DNA from: DAIOFH01 sp036745875
GTDB lineage: Bacteria; Planctomycetota; SZUA-567
Length of the DNA stretch: 44,668 bases
Assembly: GCA_036745875.1 (NCBI GenBank)
Contig: DAIOFH010000014.1
Coordinates: 1-44,668 of the forward strand
Direction of reading: 5' to 3'
A model generated the notes under the pieces. It did no database searches. It worked only from the letters and a program-made list of their open reading frames with translations, and had not been told where the DNA came from. A program made the position numbers and the translations under genes. This document shows positions 16,955 through 25,459 of the stretch, one piece after another. Numbering within the stretch: the first letter of the stretch is position 1; the number at the start of each line of letters is the position of its first letter.

Positions 16955-18073
16955 TTAGGAAAAATCAAGGTATGATGCAGCCAGCGTGGCCCTTTTCCCA
17001 GTTACTTTGACAGCGGCAAGATCCTGTACGCGGTCCTCCCGCCGCTCTTTTATGATGCGATTGACGGTTATGGGACCAAGTCCCGGAACACGCAATAACT
17101 GCCAGCGCTCTGCCTTCCCGACGTTCAAGGGGAAAAACTCCGGATGAGCGTCGGCCCAGGTTTTTTTCGGGTCGTCTGCGAGGGACAGCTTCCCCGCTTC
17201 GTCGAAAACCATGTCATCCCTGGAAAACCCGTACTGCCTGATCAGGAAGTCGGTCTGGTACAGGCGGTGTTCACGGGTCAGAATGCCGTCGTCAAATATC
17301 TGTTCCCCGGGGATGGCGCTCCGTCCCGCCCCCCTTTGGTATGCCGAAAAATAGACGCGCTTCAGCTTCAGGTCCGTGTACAAGTCAAAAGTCTTTCCCA
17401 CTATATCCCTGTCGGTTTCATCCGCCGCCCCGACGATGAACTGTGTCGTTTGCCTGACACGGCGCTTGGGCGGCATAGCCTCGATAAATCGACGGATCGA
17501 TTCCATCGGCCGCATTATATCCTGGCGCCAGTTTTTGCGCTCCGACAGGCGTGCGCAATGCTCGGCCGACGGGGTTTCAATATTTATGGAAACAGCCGAG
17601 GCAAGACTGACGGTCTCCTCAATCGCAGCGTCGGATGCTCCGGGGATGACCTTCAGGTGGATATAGCCGCGATACCGGTATTTCCTACGCAATATGGCGG
17701 CGACGGCATTCAAGCGCTGCATGGTATGATCGGCGTCCCGGATGATGCCGGACGAGAGAAACAATCCGATTAGTCTGTGCCGCCGCTGGTAGTCGAGAAA
17801 AATGCGCGCCATTTCGTCCGCGCCCATGGTGCAGCGGCGAACAGTATCCATCCCGGCCCTCAGTGGACAATAACCGCAATCACCGGCACACGAGGAGGAC
17901 AGAAGGGTTTTAAGCATGATACCGCTGCCCCCGCTGGGCAAGCTGACCGGGTAAAGCCATTTGCCAAGGCCGTCCCGCTGCCGGTGCTCCTCCGGGTTTT
18001 TCGTGCCGCAGGCACACGCCAGGTCATAGCGCCCCGCATCGGCGAGAATTTCGAGTTTTTCCTGTGCATCCAT
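16955..18073 (-). CDS. Radical-SAM protein with helix-hairpin-helix, putative DNA modification/repair type
   Basis: The 372-residue protein has a radical-SAM 4Fe-4S motif, SCAGDCGYC, with Cys62, Cys66 and Cys69 (CX3CX2C). The N-terminal half is a partial TIM-barrel including GYIHLKVIPGA and SINIETPS. The C-terminus carries a helix-hairpin-helix DNA-binding element, LLRVPGLGPITVNRII. This layout matches the family described as a putative DNA modification/repair radical-SAM protein that is normally paired or fused with a uracil-DNA-glycosylase-like partner. I see no such partner in the window. The likely role is therefore DNA repair, but the reaction is unknown. It converges with thpR, with 65 bases between stops. 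Confidence 0.8.
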   Translation of the reverse strand: MDAQEKLEILADAGRYDLACACGTKNPEEHRQRDGLGKWLYPVSLPSGGSGIMLKTLLSSSCAGDCGYCPLRAGMDTVRRCTMGADEMARIFLDYQRRHRLIGLFLSSGIIRDADHTMQRLNAVAAILRRKYRYRGYIHLKVIPGASDAAIEETVSLASAVSINIETPSAEHCARLSERKNWRQDIMRPMESIRRFIEAMPPKRRVRQTTQFIVGAADETDRDIVGKTFDLYTDLKLKRVYFSAYQRGAGRSAIPGEQIFDDGILTREHRLYQTDFLIRQYGFSRDDMVFDEAGKLSLADDPKKTWADAHPEFFPLNVGKAERWQLLRVPGLGPITVNRIIKERREDRVQDLAAVKVTGKRATLAASYLDFS

Positions 18074-18487
18074 AGTCCGGCCCCCGAGATATCCCTGAAT
18101 GCCAGATTATTGTACGAAACAAGTTGGGGAAATCAAGATCAATACTGAACATTTAATCAGTATTCGAAGATCACCAAATTCCACAATTTGTCGAATGGTT
18201 TCTGCTAAAGCTCCACCGTTGTCGCCCGTTAATAAATTGAAGGACAAAAAACAGCTCAATGGAGGAGCGCTGAATAGGATCATGCAACCAGGACCTCAAT
18301 AAATTGCAATACGTCCACCGCTTCCACCTATTTTTCTTACAATCAGGCGCTCCGTTCCCTTTCTTCCGCCGCCTCAAAAACGACTACCAGCGTACTTCTC
18401 GATACTTTTGAACGTGTTACGAACCATCCGGCTACGTATAGCCGTTCCACCACCTCAACCGTCGGCAACGGCATCCAAAAACTGGAC
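18074..18487 (+). other. Region upstream of the 18488 gene; open reading frame without a canonical start
   Basis: From 18074 to about 18277 I see no supported gene. From 18278 the frame of the downstream CDS is open and reads protein-like (for example NQALRSLSSAASKTTTSV, then LLDTFERVTNHPATYSR) up to the ATG at 18488, but it contains no ATG, GTG or TTG. An AGGA at 18290-18293 is well placed for an ATA codon at 18299. See the findings. Confidence 0.5.
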
Positions 18488-19837
18488 ATGGAATATTCAA
18501 GCAGAGAAGGCAAGGACAATATCGGCGACTATTACAACAAAGTCCTCGATAGCTTGCGGAAGCAATACGACGAACCGGAAACGATGCTGCATTTTGACGA
18601 ATTCATGCAGTCTGAAGGGTATATATCCATACATTCCGACGAATACAGAGCGGAATACGAAAACAACTCGCCCTTTACGCTCAATGGCCCGATCGTTGCC
18701 GGATTTACCGGCGCGGCGACGAATTCCATGTCAATAGCCCTCCGTGGGGGGCCCGCCGAGCTGCCTGCAATGAGTCATACATCCAACGCCACCTACCAGG
18801 TACGCTCCGAGATCAAAACAGCCTATATCAACGGCCAGGTGGAGTATTTCGCCGAAAGTTACGGGACCATGCACGCAAATCGAGGCTGGTCGCAGGAAGC
18901 GCAGGATACCTGGCAAAGCAAATCGGTGCAGGTCGATGGCCTGGACGCCAAATCCTACCTCAACGGCGTACCGGACGGCGAAAGGCGGGCGATCGCGGGA
19001 TCGAGCGACAGCGCCGGGGAAGCTCTCGCCGCCGCCCTCGCAAAGGCCGGAATTACGCTGTCCGAAGGCGAAAGCCTTGTTCTATCCTTTCCCGTCAACC
19101 ATGGAACCGGACAATATTTTGGCAGGGTTGAAACGGGCCGAAGCGACATCAATGCCGTCATCAACGGCAATCCGGAACTTCTTAGCGCCATAAACAGCCT
19201 CAGGGATTCCGCCCCGGCAACCAGCCTTTCAAATGTGCCGGGGCAGTATTCTGATGGGAACCGTAAGGTCTCCTACTCCCAGGAACGGCAGCTTATGTAT
19301 TCTCCGGGCAACAATGCCTCGGTTGTCGCCACAGACCTGGTGAATGTGAAGGCGTCCGGCTATACATACATGAAAAAAGTGTCGGACGAATTCGATCCGT
19401 CCTGCGACAGTTATAAAATCACCGCCGCCGGAGATGGATATGAGGAAATGACGGGAAAAGGCTCAGGTTCCGGAAAAGCGATGTACAACGCCTTTGTCGA
19501 TGACCTCAACCGTGCCATAAGCGAGGGCGGAACCATAAAGAGCACGTTGACGCCGAACGAATACGGCGCATACAAGGCGGAACGATCCGCCCTTTTCGAC
19601 GACTATATTGCCGGTCTGCCGAAAATGAGATATATGACCACAGAGGATGGGACAGTTGAAATCAATCCGGAAAGTCCCTCCAATACACGCGTTCCAACAC
19701 CACAGGAAGACAATGGCGCCATCATTGATGATTCTGCGTCCGATGTGGCCAAAGTTGAGGAAAAGCCACGGCTAAGCCCCACAGTGGAAAGTATGCTGCT
19801 CAGGTTCCGGGAGCTGACACGGGCACTCAGTCGCTGA
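18488..19837 (+). CDS. Large hypothetical protein, start uncertain
   Basis: At least 449 residues are encoded from the first ATG, but that ATG has no ribosome binding site and the frame remains coding-like for about 60 codons upstream. The product has no membrane span or signal peptide in the visible part. It is polar, Ser/Gly/Asp-rich in the middle, with the short hydrophobic patch GPIVAGFTGAATNSMSIALR and a C-terminal helix (SPTVESMLLRFRELTRALSR). A central segment (DSAGEALAAALAKAGITLSE) resembles motifs seen in flagellar or surface-associated accessory proteins, but I do not recognise the family. A strong terminator follows immediately. Confidence 0.6.
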   Translation: MEYSSREGKDNIGDYYNKVLDSLRKQYDEPETMLHFDEFMQSEGYISIHSDEYRAEYENNSPFTLNGPIVAGFTGAATNSMSIALRGGPAELPAMSHTSNATYQVRSEIKTAYINGQVEYFAESYGTMHANRGWSQEAQDTWQSKSVQVDGLDAKSYLNGVPDGERRAIAGSSDSAGEALAAALAKAGITLSEGESLVLSFPVNHGTGQYFGRVETGRSDINAVINGNPELLSAINSLRDSAPATSLSNVPGQYSDGNRKVSYSQERQLMYSPGNNASVVATDLVNVKASGYTYMKKVSDEFDPSCDSYKITAAGDGYEEMTGKGSGSGKAMYNAFVDDLNRAISEGGTIKSTLTPNEYGAYKAERSALFDDYIAGLPKMRYMTTEDGTVEINPESPSNTRVPTPQEDNGAIIDDSASDVAKVEEKPRLSPTVESMLLRFRELTRALSR

Positions 19838-19848
19838 TTTTACGCGAT

Positions 19849-19891
19849 GTAAGACAAACCCCTTGCATGTCAGGCAAGGGGTTTGTCTTAC
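19849..19891. terminator. Strong bidirectional hairpin terminator
   Basis: A perfect 18-bp stem (19849-19866 pairing with 19874-19891) with a 7-base loop lies between the convergent genes ending at 19837 (+) and 19914 (-). T-runs on either side are short, but the length of the stem and the position argue for termination on both strands. Confidence 0.85.
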
Positions 19892-19913
19892 TTAAATTGT
19901 TTAGCTGCAAGTA

Positions 19914-20828
19914 TTATCCGTCCTGCTTCATCTTCGCCACAAGCTCGCCAAGTACCTTGTCAGCGTCGGCGTACGGGACCTGGCAGGTGCCGACCTGCTT
20001 GTGGCCGCCGCCGCCGTATTTCAGCATCAGGGAACCGACGTCGGTCTTGGATGTGCGGTTCAGGACGCTGTGGCCGACGGCGATTGCGCAATTAAGCTTG
20101 TCCTTGCCGTCGACCGCCCAAATGGAAATATTCTGCTGCGGGAACAGACTGTAAATCAGGAAGCGGTTGCCGGTGTAGATCGGGTCGACGCCGCGCAGGT
20201 CGGAGAGAATCACGTTGCCGTCCGTTTTCGTTACCTTCAGGAGCATGTCCTTGAACAACTTGCCCTGCTCCATATAAACGTCGATACGCTCCCTGACATC
20301 CGGGTCGGCGAGGATTTCATCGATGTTCTTCACCCGGCAATAATCGATAAGCTTTTCCATCAATTCGTAATTGGCGATACGGAAATTGCGGAAACGCCCA
20401 AGGCCGGTACGCGGGTCAATGATAAAACCGAGAAGCACCCAACCGGCCGGATCCTGGATTTCATTGACAGACAGCTTCGCCGAATCCACCTTGTCCACGG
20501 CGACTATCATGCCGCCCATCTTTGGGAAGCGTTTCTCGCCTCCATAATAGTCGTAAATCACCCTGGCGGCGCTGTCGGCGAGCCTGCTTTCACCTTCGAA
20601 CTTGAAATCGGAGCCAAGGCGTTCCGCTTCGCTGGAATGGTGGTCGAACCACATTTTCGCGCCCTTGACGTAGGGGATGTTGGCGAGGACATCGTTTTCC
20701 GTCACTTCCACCAGGCCGTCCTGGACATCTTTCGGATGGACGAACTTCCACGAATCGATAACCCCCGCCTCCTTGAGGAGCGCGGCACAGGCAAGACCGT
20801 CAAAATCGGATCTGGTCAATAAGCGCAT
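19914..20828 (-). CDS. DHH family phosphoesterase
   Basis: The product of about 304 residues has the metal-binding motifs of the DHH superfamily: SDFDG (Asp8, Asp10), WFDHH (Asp62, His63, His64) and VDKVDSA, plus a C-terminal DHHA1-type GGGGHKQVGTC. Family members hydrolyse phosphodiester bonds in oligonucleotides, cyclic dinucleotides or pyrophosphate; the substrate here is not readable. The ATG at 20828 is preferred over 20843 because AAAGGA sits at the right distance. It is the last gene of a three-gene group with mtnA and a hydroxyacid dehydrogenase, and it ends at the strong 18-bp terminator. Confidence 0.9.
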   Translation of the reverse strand: MRLLTRSDFDGLACAALLKEAGVIDSWKFVHPKDVQDGLVEVTENDVLANIPYVKGAKMWFDHHSSEAERLGSDFKFEGESRLADSAARVIYDYYGGEKRFPKMGGMIVAVDKVDSAKLSVNEIQDPAGWVLLGFIIDPRTGLGRFRNFRIANYELMEKLIDYCRVKNIDEILADPDVRERIDVYMEQGKLFKDMLLKVTKTDGNVILSDLRGVDPIYTGNRFLIYSLFPQQNISIWAVDGKDKLNCAIAVGHSVLNRTSKTDVGSLMLKYGGGGHKQVGTCQVPYADADKVLGELVAKMKQDG

Positions 20829-20861
20829 AGTGGTTCCTTTCATGTAGAGAAAAAAACGCCC

Positions 20862-21926
20862 TCATCTATTTGCAAACAATTTCTGGAAAGCCTGTTCATA
20901 GGGAGCGCGCAAAACTCCTTCTTCGGTAATGATGGCAGTCACCAAGCCGTTTGGCGTAACGTCGAAAGCCGGATTGAAAACCTTGACACCCTTCGGCGCC
21001 ATCCTCTTGGCATACCACATATCTGTCACTTCGTCGGGATTGCGCTCCTCTATTTCTATATCGTCCCCAGACGGGCAATTCATATCGATTGTCGACGACG
21101 GACAACAAACGTAGAACGGAATGCCGTAATGCTTCGCCAGGATGGCGACCACGGACGTCCCGATCTTGTTGGCGACGTCGCCGTTGGCGGCGACACGGTC
21201 GCAGCCGACGAAAACAGCCTGCACCCAGCCTTTTTTCATGACCATGGAAGCCATGTTGTCGCAGATTACCGTGACGTCGACTCCCGCCGTATACAGTTCG
21301 AAAGCGGTCAGCCGCGCACCCTGGAGAAGCGGGCGCGTCTCGTCCGCGAATACTCTGAAATTATAGCCTTTCTCATGGCCGACATAGATAGGCGCAAGCG
21401 CCGTGCCGTAACGGCTGGCCGCGAGCTGACCCGCGTTGCAATGGGTCAAAAGGCCCATATCCGGCTTCAAGAGAGCAAGGCCGTGCTCCCCCATGGCCCG
21501 GCACATGGCGATATCCTCGTTTTTTATCGCCTCGGCTTCGGCCAACAGCTTCTTTTTGATTTCCGGCACGGAGAGCGCGCTGTTCCGGAGCAGGCATTTT
21601 TCCATCCTCTCGAGCGCCCAAAACAGGTTGACGGCTGTCGGGCGGGAGGTGGCGTAGTATTCTTTGGCCTTGACAACATCGTTTTTCAGAGAGGCGAAAT
21701 CGGTCGCGGTCGATTGCTTTGCCGCAAGGTACATGGCAAACCCGGCGGCGATGCCGATGGCAGGAGCGCCGCGCACCTGGAGCTTGTAGATCGCCTGCCA
21801 GATAGGCTCCTGCTCCCTTAACCGCAGAAATTTGACCTCTCCGGGGAGAAGGGTCTGGTCAAGAATCACCAATTCGCCCGCTTCGTCGTCGAGACGGGCT
21901 GCTTCAAGTTGTGCAAAATCAGTCAT
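20862..21926 (-). CDS. mtnA: S-methyl-5-thioribose-1-phosphate isomerase
   Basis: MtnA converts methylthioribose-1-phosphate to methylthioribulose-1-phosphate in methionine salvage. The 354-residue sequence has the RGAPAIGIAAGFAMY phosphate-binding block. The catalytic Cys163 (LLTHCNAG) and Asp243 (VGCDRVAANGDVANKIGT) are both present. No other methionine-salvage gene (mtnK, mtnB, mtnC, mtnD) is in the window. Related isomerases can act on ribose-1-phosphate or 5-deoxyribose-1-phosphate, so a different substrate is possible. Its ATG overlaps the end of the upstream hydroxyacid dehydrogenase gene by 8 bases, with AAGGA as ribosome binding site, which indicates translational coupling. Confidence 0.93.
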   Translation of the reverse strand: MTDFAQLEAARLDDEAGELVILDQTLLPGEVKFLRLREQEPIWQAIYKLQVRGAPAIGIAAGFAMYLAAKQSTATDFASLKNDVVKAKEYYATSRPTAVNLFWALERMEKCLLRNSALSVPEIKKKLLAEAEAIKNEDIAMCRAMGEHGLALLKPDMGLLTHCNAGQLAASRYGTALAPIYVGHEKGYNFRVFADETRPLLQGARLTAFELYTAGVDVTVICDNMASMVMKKGWVQAVFVGCDRVAANGDVANKIGTSVVAILAKHYGIPFYVCCPSSTIDMNCPSGDDIEIEERNPDEVTDMWYAKRMAPKGVKVFNPAFDVTPNGLVTAIITEEGVLRAPYEQAFQKLFANR

Positions 21927-22854
21927 TATGATTCCTTATCCTGGCGATAAATTCACAGAAAAACAAATCAAGGTAATTCGGAGCCATGGCTGAGACATGC
22001 GGCAAAAGAATAACGTTGTCGCAGGCTCGAAGCGGCGAGTCCGATGCCAACGGTTCGCGCTCAAAGACATCGAGCCCGGCTCCTGCAAGCGCTCCGCTTT
22101 GCAACTGCTCCGCCAAGGCGGCCGCATCGATGGAATTGCCACGCCCAACATTATACACAAACGCTTTATTCGATAAAAGCTGCAATCTACGTTTATCGAT
22201 AATTTTGTCAGTGCCGGTAGTCCCGGGCAAAGCGAGGATCAGATGGTCGGCAGACGGCAGTATGGCGTCCATGTCGGAAATAGGCACAATGTTGTCGCCA
22301 TCCCCAAAATACTCCGGCCGCACCAGATCACTGCGGTTGACGCCGGTCAAGCGCACGCCAAACGGCTTGAGCAACCGACCGATCCATTTGCCGATATGGC
22401 CGAATCCGACAATGACGGCGTGCGATCCGCGAAAGGCAAACATCCGGGAGGAAATTTCCTGCCGTGGCCAGTCGTTTTTCCCGCGCCAATCAAAGGACAG
22501 TTTAATGCCCCGCGCGAAGGCAAGTATCAGGCCGACCACCGTCTCAGCCATGAGTTCGCCATGAAAGGTTCCGAACATCGTTTCCAACCCTGCCCGCGGT
22601 TCCACCTTGATCATCTCCCGACCCGCCGCCGGGGTGGCGATGACCTTCAACTTCGCCGCAAGCGCGGTCCATTCCGGCCTGAATTTCCAGGTCGCCGCCA
22701 TGTCGGCATCAGGCAAGGCAGCGACAAACTCTTCTTCTGTCGCACATTTGACAAAGCCAAATTCCGGCGCGTCTTGGCAGATTTTGGCAAACAATTCGTC
22801 GGTCATCCTGGGCAAGTGGAATTTGTCATAATAGAGCCAGACAGGCGTTTTCAT
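21919..22854 (-). CDS. D-isomer-specific 2-hydroxyacid dehydrogenase
   Basis: This 311-residue NAD-dependent dehydrogenase reduces 2-keto acids or oxidises D-2-hydroxy acids. The NAD-binding motif VIVGFGHIGK is present, followed by NVGRGNSID with the substrate-contacting Arg, LDVFEREPLA with the catalytic Glu, and LLPHVSA with the catalytic His. The N-terminal substrate domain starts VWLYYDKFHLPR and is not typical of SerA or lactate dehydrogenase, so the substrate is open. It begins only about 10 bases after a terminator hairpin, with AGGAG as ribosome binding site, and overlaps mtnA. The group could process a product of sulphur or pentose metabolism (inference). Confidence 0.9.
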   Translation of the reverse strand: MKTPVWLYYDKFHLPRMTDELFAKICQDAPEFGFVKCATEEEFVAALPDADMAATWKFRPEWTALAAKLKVIATPAAGREMIKVEPRAGLETMFGTFHGELMAETVVGLILAFARGIKLSFDWRGKNDWPRQEISSRMFAFRGSHAVIVGFGHIGKWIGRLLKPFGVRLTGVNRSDLVRPEYFGDGDNIVPISDMDAILPSADHLILALPGTTGTDKIIDKRRLQLLSNKAFVYNVGRGNSIDAAALAEQLQSGALAGAGLDVFEREPLASDSPLRACDNVILLPHVSAMAPNYLDLFFCEFIARIRNHND

Positions 22855-22865
22855 GGTTATCTCCT

Positions 22866-22895
22866 AAAAAGCCCTCTTCGTAAGGAAGAGGGCTT
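22866..22895 (-). terminator. Intrinsic terminator/attenuator abutting a ribosome binding site
   Basis: An 11-bp perfect stem (22869-22879 with 22885-22895, 5-base loop) is followed on the minus strand by a T-run at 22870-22866. The AGGAG of the hydroxyacid dehydrogenase gene begins immediately after it. It follows the methyltransferase stop at 22922. Confidence 0.8.
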
Positions 22896-22921
22896 GAGTT
22901 TGATCGGCAATTGGAAAATGA

Positions 22922-23827
22922 TTAATCCGCGTAGGGTCCTTCGCTGTCGCGCTCGACGGAGACAGTGTCGTTGGCTGCCTTCTTTTCTTTCCACGCGACA
23001 TTGATCAGGAGGTTGCCGCCGTCAAGGCCGAAGCCGGGGTATTCACGCGTCTCGATATGTGAGAATCCGGCCATCCGGGTGACATCCTTCCAATGACGCC
23101 ACGTCCAGTAGGCGGGACGGCGCAGGGTTGTCGATTCGAGACGGGACTCGCCGTTTTCCTCGCTGACATACAGCATCCGGTCGTCAATATAGTCTGCCGC
23201 TTTGGTACGCAGCTTGACGAGCGCACAGGTGACATTGTCCTCCCGGATAAACCACTCGACCTTTTCCGGCGGCTGCGAGGCCCAATCCTTTTCGACCCTG
23301 TCCCTCGGACCGCTTTCAGGTTCGTTCTCGGTCGCGCCGACAAACATCAGGAACCCACCGGAATGCAATGCATGGTACAGTCCGACCAGGGACATCCCGA
23401 GGTGGTCCCACGACGGTTCGAGGCTGAGACCGGTGACGAGGATGCCGTCGAAATGATGGGGCATGTTTTTGGGAAGCTCGTTCCAGGGAGAGCGGAAAAA
23501 AGACACAGAAGCGTTTTCCTCTTTGGCAAGTTCCCTGGCGTAGGTGACTGCCGCGCCGGAAACATCGGAACCGACGATGTTGCAGCCCTTTTCGAACAGG
23601 TAGATAGCCCTCCTGCCAAGGCCGCAAGAGGCGTCGAGAAGCACTTTCGCATCGGTCTTTTGCGCCAGATCGGCGAAAGCTCTCGCCGGCCCGCCGCCCT
23701 GGCCGTGAATCGTCGTCCTAAACCCCTGACGCCATCGATCCCTCCGGAACCACTCCCAGCGATGTATAAGATCCCAGTCGGTCATCGAATCAACGGGTTG
23801 GGGCGTGGGCTGAACCGTGGTCGTCAT
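22922..23827 (-). CDS. Class I SAM-dependent methyltransferase
   Basis: The product of about 301 residues has a Rossmann-type SAM-binding core: VLLDASCGLGRRAIYLFE (motif I), NIVGSDVSGAAV (acidic residue of motif II) and FDGILVTGLSLE. The N-terminal part is Trp/Arg-rich (WDLIHRWEWFRRDRWRQGF). Substrate is unknown; the overall look fits small-molecule or glycine/sarcosine-type methyltransferases, but this is weak. The ATG at 23827 is preferred to the TTG at 23860 because AGAGG precedes it. It follows argC by about 36 bases and ends before the terminator at 22866-22895, so it is probably the last gene of the long flagellar-argC transcript. Confidence 0.85.
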   Translation of the reverse strand: MTTTVQPTPQPVDSMTDWDLIHRWEWFRRDRWRQGFRTTIHGQGGGPARAFADLAQKTDAKVLLDASCGLGRRAIYLFEKGCNIVGSDVSGAAVTYARELAKEENASVSFFRSPWNELPKNMPHHFDGILVTGLSLEPSWDHLGMSLVGLYHALHSGGFLMFVGATENEPESGPRDRVEKDWASQPPEKVEWFIREDNVTCALVKLRTKAADYIDDRMLYVSEENGESRLESTTLRRPAYWTWRHWKDVTRMAGFSHIETREYPGFGLDGGNLLINVAWKEKKAANDTVSVERDSEGPYAD

Positions 23828-23863
23828 GGCGATATCCTCTTCTGCTTGGTGGGTGTCCAATTC

Positions 23864-24922
23864 TTACGGATGCGAGCCAGGCCAGGCCAGGCCGAGCGTC
23901 TCGGGGTAGCCAAACAAAATATTCAAATTCTGGGCGGCTGAACCTGCCTGCCCTTTCATCAAGTTGTCGATATGACTGATGACCCGGAAAACTCCGGTCC
24001 GCTCGTCGGCGGCGACGGTTATGAGGCAACGGTTCGAACCGCGAACGTCGGAGGTGGAAGCGGCGCGCGACGCATCGTGCACCTTGACGAACGGGGAATC
24101 CTTGTACGCGGCCGTATAGGCGTCAAGAACCTGCTTCTGCCCCACGCCCTTCCGCAGCCTGCCGTAGAGGCAGCTCATGATGCCCCGGCACATCGGCACC
24201 ACCTGCGGAGTAAAGGTGACGGTGATGGGGTCTTTCGACAAGAGGGAAAGTTCGCGTTCGATTTCCATTACGTGCTGGTGACCGGAAAGGCGGTAAGCGC
24301 CCATATTGTCGTAGCGTTCGGGATAGTGGTGGGCCTGGGACGGCTTTTTCCCCGCGCCGGAGATGCCGGACTTGCAGTCGCAGATAATGCCTTGGCTCTC
24401 CACAAGGCCGTTGCGCACCGCGGGTGCGAGGCCGAGGATCGCCGAGACTGCGAAACAGCCAGGGTTGCCGATAAGGCGTGCTTTGGCGATTTCGTCGCGG
24501 TGAAGTTCGGCAAGGCCATAGACCGCTTCCGGAAGGAGGCTGGGGGATTTATGGACTGGATCCTTGCCAAGGCGAGTGGCGTATTCCGCGTAGAGTTCTG
24601 GGGAATTGAAGCGGAAATCGCCTGAATAGTCTATGAACTTCCTGCCGGCCGACAGTTCGGGGCCGGCTTTCAACTGTCCCACACCGTCGGGGGTGGAGCA
24701 GATGACGGCGTCGGCGTCGGCGTCGACGAATTCGGGGGAGTCGGGCGCGTGGAGAACGAGGTCACAGAAACCCTCGAGGTAAGGCCACACGGTGGACAAT
24801 GGCTTTCCCACGTCCTGCGTCGCTGCGACTGCGGTCAGTTTAAATTCGGGGTGGCGCAACAGTATCTCGACCATGCCGAGACCACCGTATCCTGTGGCGC
24901 CAATGATCTTGACGTTGGGCAT
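23864..24922 (-). CDS. argC: N-acetyl-gamma-glutamyl-phosphate reductase
   Basis: ArgC carries out the third step of arginine biosynthesis, reducing N-acetylglutamyl phosphate to the semialdehyde with NADPH. The 352-residue product has the nucleotide-binding GATGYGGLGM at the N-terminus. The active-site Cys is near residue 156 in LIGNPGCFAVSAIL. KSGISGAGKKPS and the ArgC-typical HHYPERYDNMGAYRLSGHQH block follow. The ATG at 24922 is chosen because a GGAGAGG site precedes it; eight residues further upstream would be an unlikely extension. It lies alone among cell-surface and housekeeping genes, with no other arginine gene in view. Confidence 0.95.
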   Translation of the reverse strand: MPNVKIIGATGYGGLGMVEILLRHPEFKLTAVAATQDVGKPLSTVWPYLEGFCDLVLHAPDSPEFVDADADAVICSTPDGVGQLKAGPELSAGRKFIDYSGDFRFNSPELYAEYATRLGKDPVHKSPSLLPEAVYGLAELHRDEIAKARLIGNPGCFAVSAILGLAPAVRNGLVESQGIICDCKSGISGAGKKPSQAHHYPERYDNMGAYRLSGHQHVMEIERELSLLSKDPITVTFTPQVVPMCRGIMSCLYGRLRKGVGQKQVLDAYTAAYKDSPFVKVHDASRAASTSDVRGSNRCLITVAADERTGVFRVISHIDNLMKGQAGSAAQNLNILFGYPETLGLAWPGSHP

Positions 24923-24960
24923 TCGCCTCTCTCCATGTATTACCAAATTAATAATTGACC

Positions 24961-25365
24961 TTAATTATTAACTTTTACTTGAATGTGATCTTCCCATTCG
25001 ACCCTCGGGGCATCGCCCCACAGGTCTTCGATACGATAATAGTCGCGGGCCTCATTGTCGAACACATGGATGATAACGTCGCCGTAATCAAGAAGCGACC
25101 ACCCGGTCTCGCGATCGGGGTGGTTTAGTTTGCGTGATTTTGCCTTCACCATGGCCTTTTCCGCCGCCTTAGCGACGCCCCGCATGCGGGACATGCTGGA
25201 GGCGGAGGCAATGACGAAGAAATCCGCATAATCGATAAGCCGTCGCAAGTCGAGGATTATAATGTCCTCGGCGCGCTGGCCGTGCATGGCGACCGCCGCG
25301 GCGATAGCCAGTTTTTTGTTTTTTTCTTCCGCTTCCTTGATCAATGTTTCGCGCGATTCAGGCAT
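24961..25365 (-). CDS. rsfS: Ribosomal silencing factor RsfS
   Basis: RsfS binds ribosomal protein uL14 and blocks joining of the two ribosomal subunits, lowering translation in starvation. The 134-residue product shows the family blocks AEDIIILDLRRLIDYADFFVIASASS, then HPDRETGWSLLDYGDVIIHVF and DYYRIEDLWGDA. The ATG at 25365 gives the usual length; the longer frame would start at a TTG at 25398. It is encoded between fliA and argC, all on the minus strand and closely spaced, so it appears to ride on the flagellar transcript. Confidence 0.95.
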   Translation of the reverse strand: MPESRETLIKEAEEKNKKLAIAAAVAMHGQRAEDIIILDLRRLIDYADFFVIASASSMSRMRGVAKAAEKAMVKAKSRKLNHPDRETGWSLLDYGDVIIHVFDNEARDYYRIEDLWGDAPRVEWEDHIQVKVNN

Positions 25366-25459
25366 CGAGTATCCACTTAAAAAGGCAACCGTTAGCAATA
25401 CAGACCGTTAAGGGTATTTATAAACCACTTGCGTCGCGAACGCAATGCAGAATCGCCAA

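Noticed and set aside
18099..18302. 67-codon plus-strand frame
   Set aside because: No ribosome binding site, no family features, and it overlaps the start of the radical-SAM gene region; treated as non-coding.
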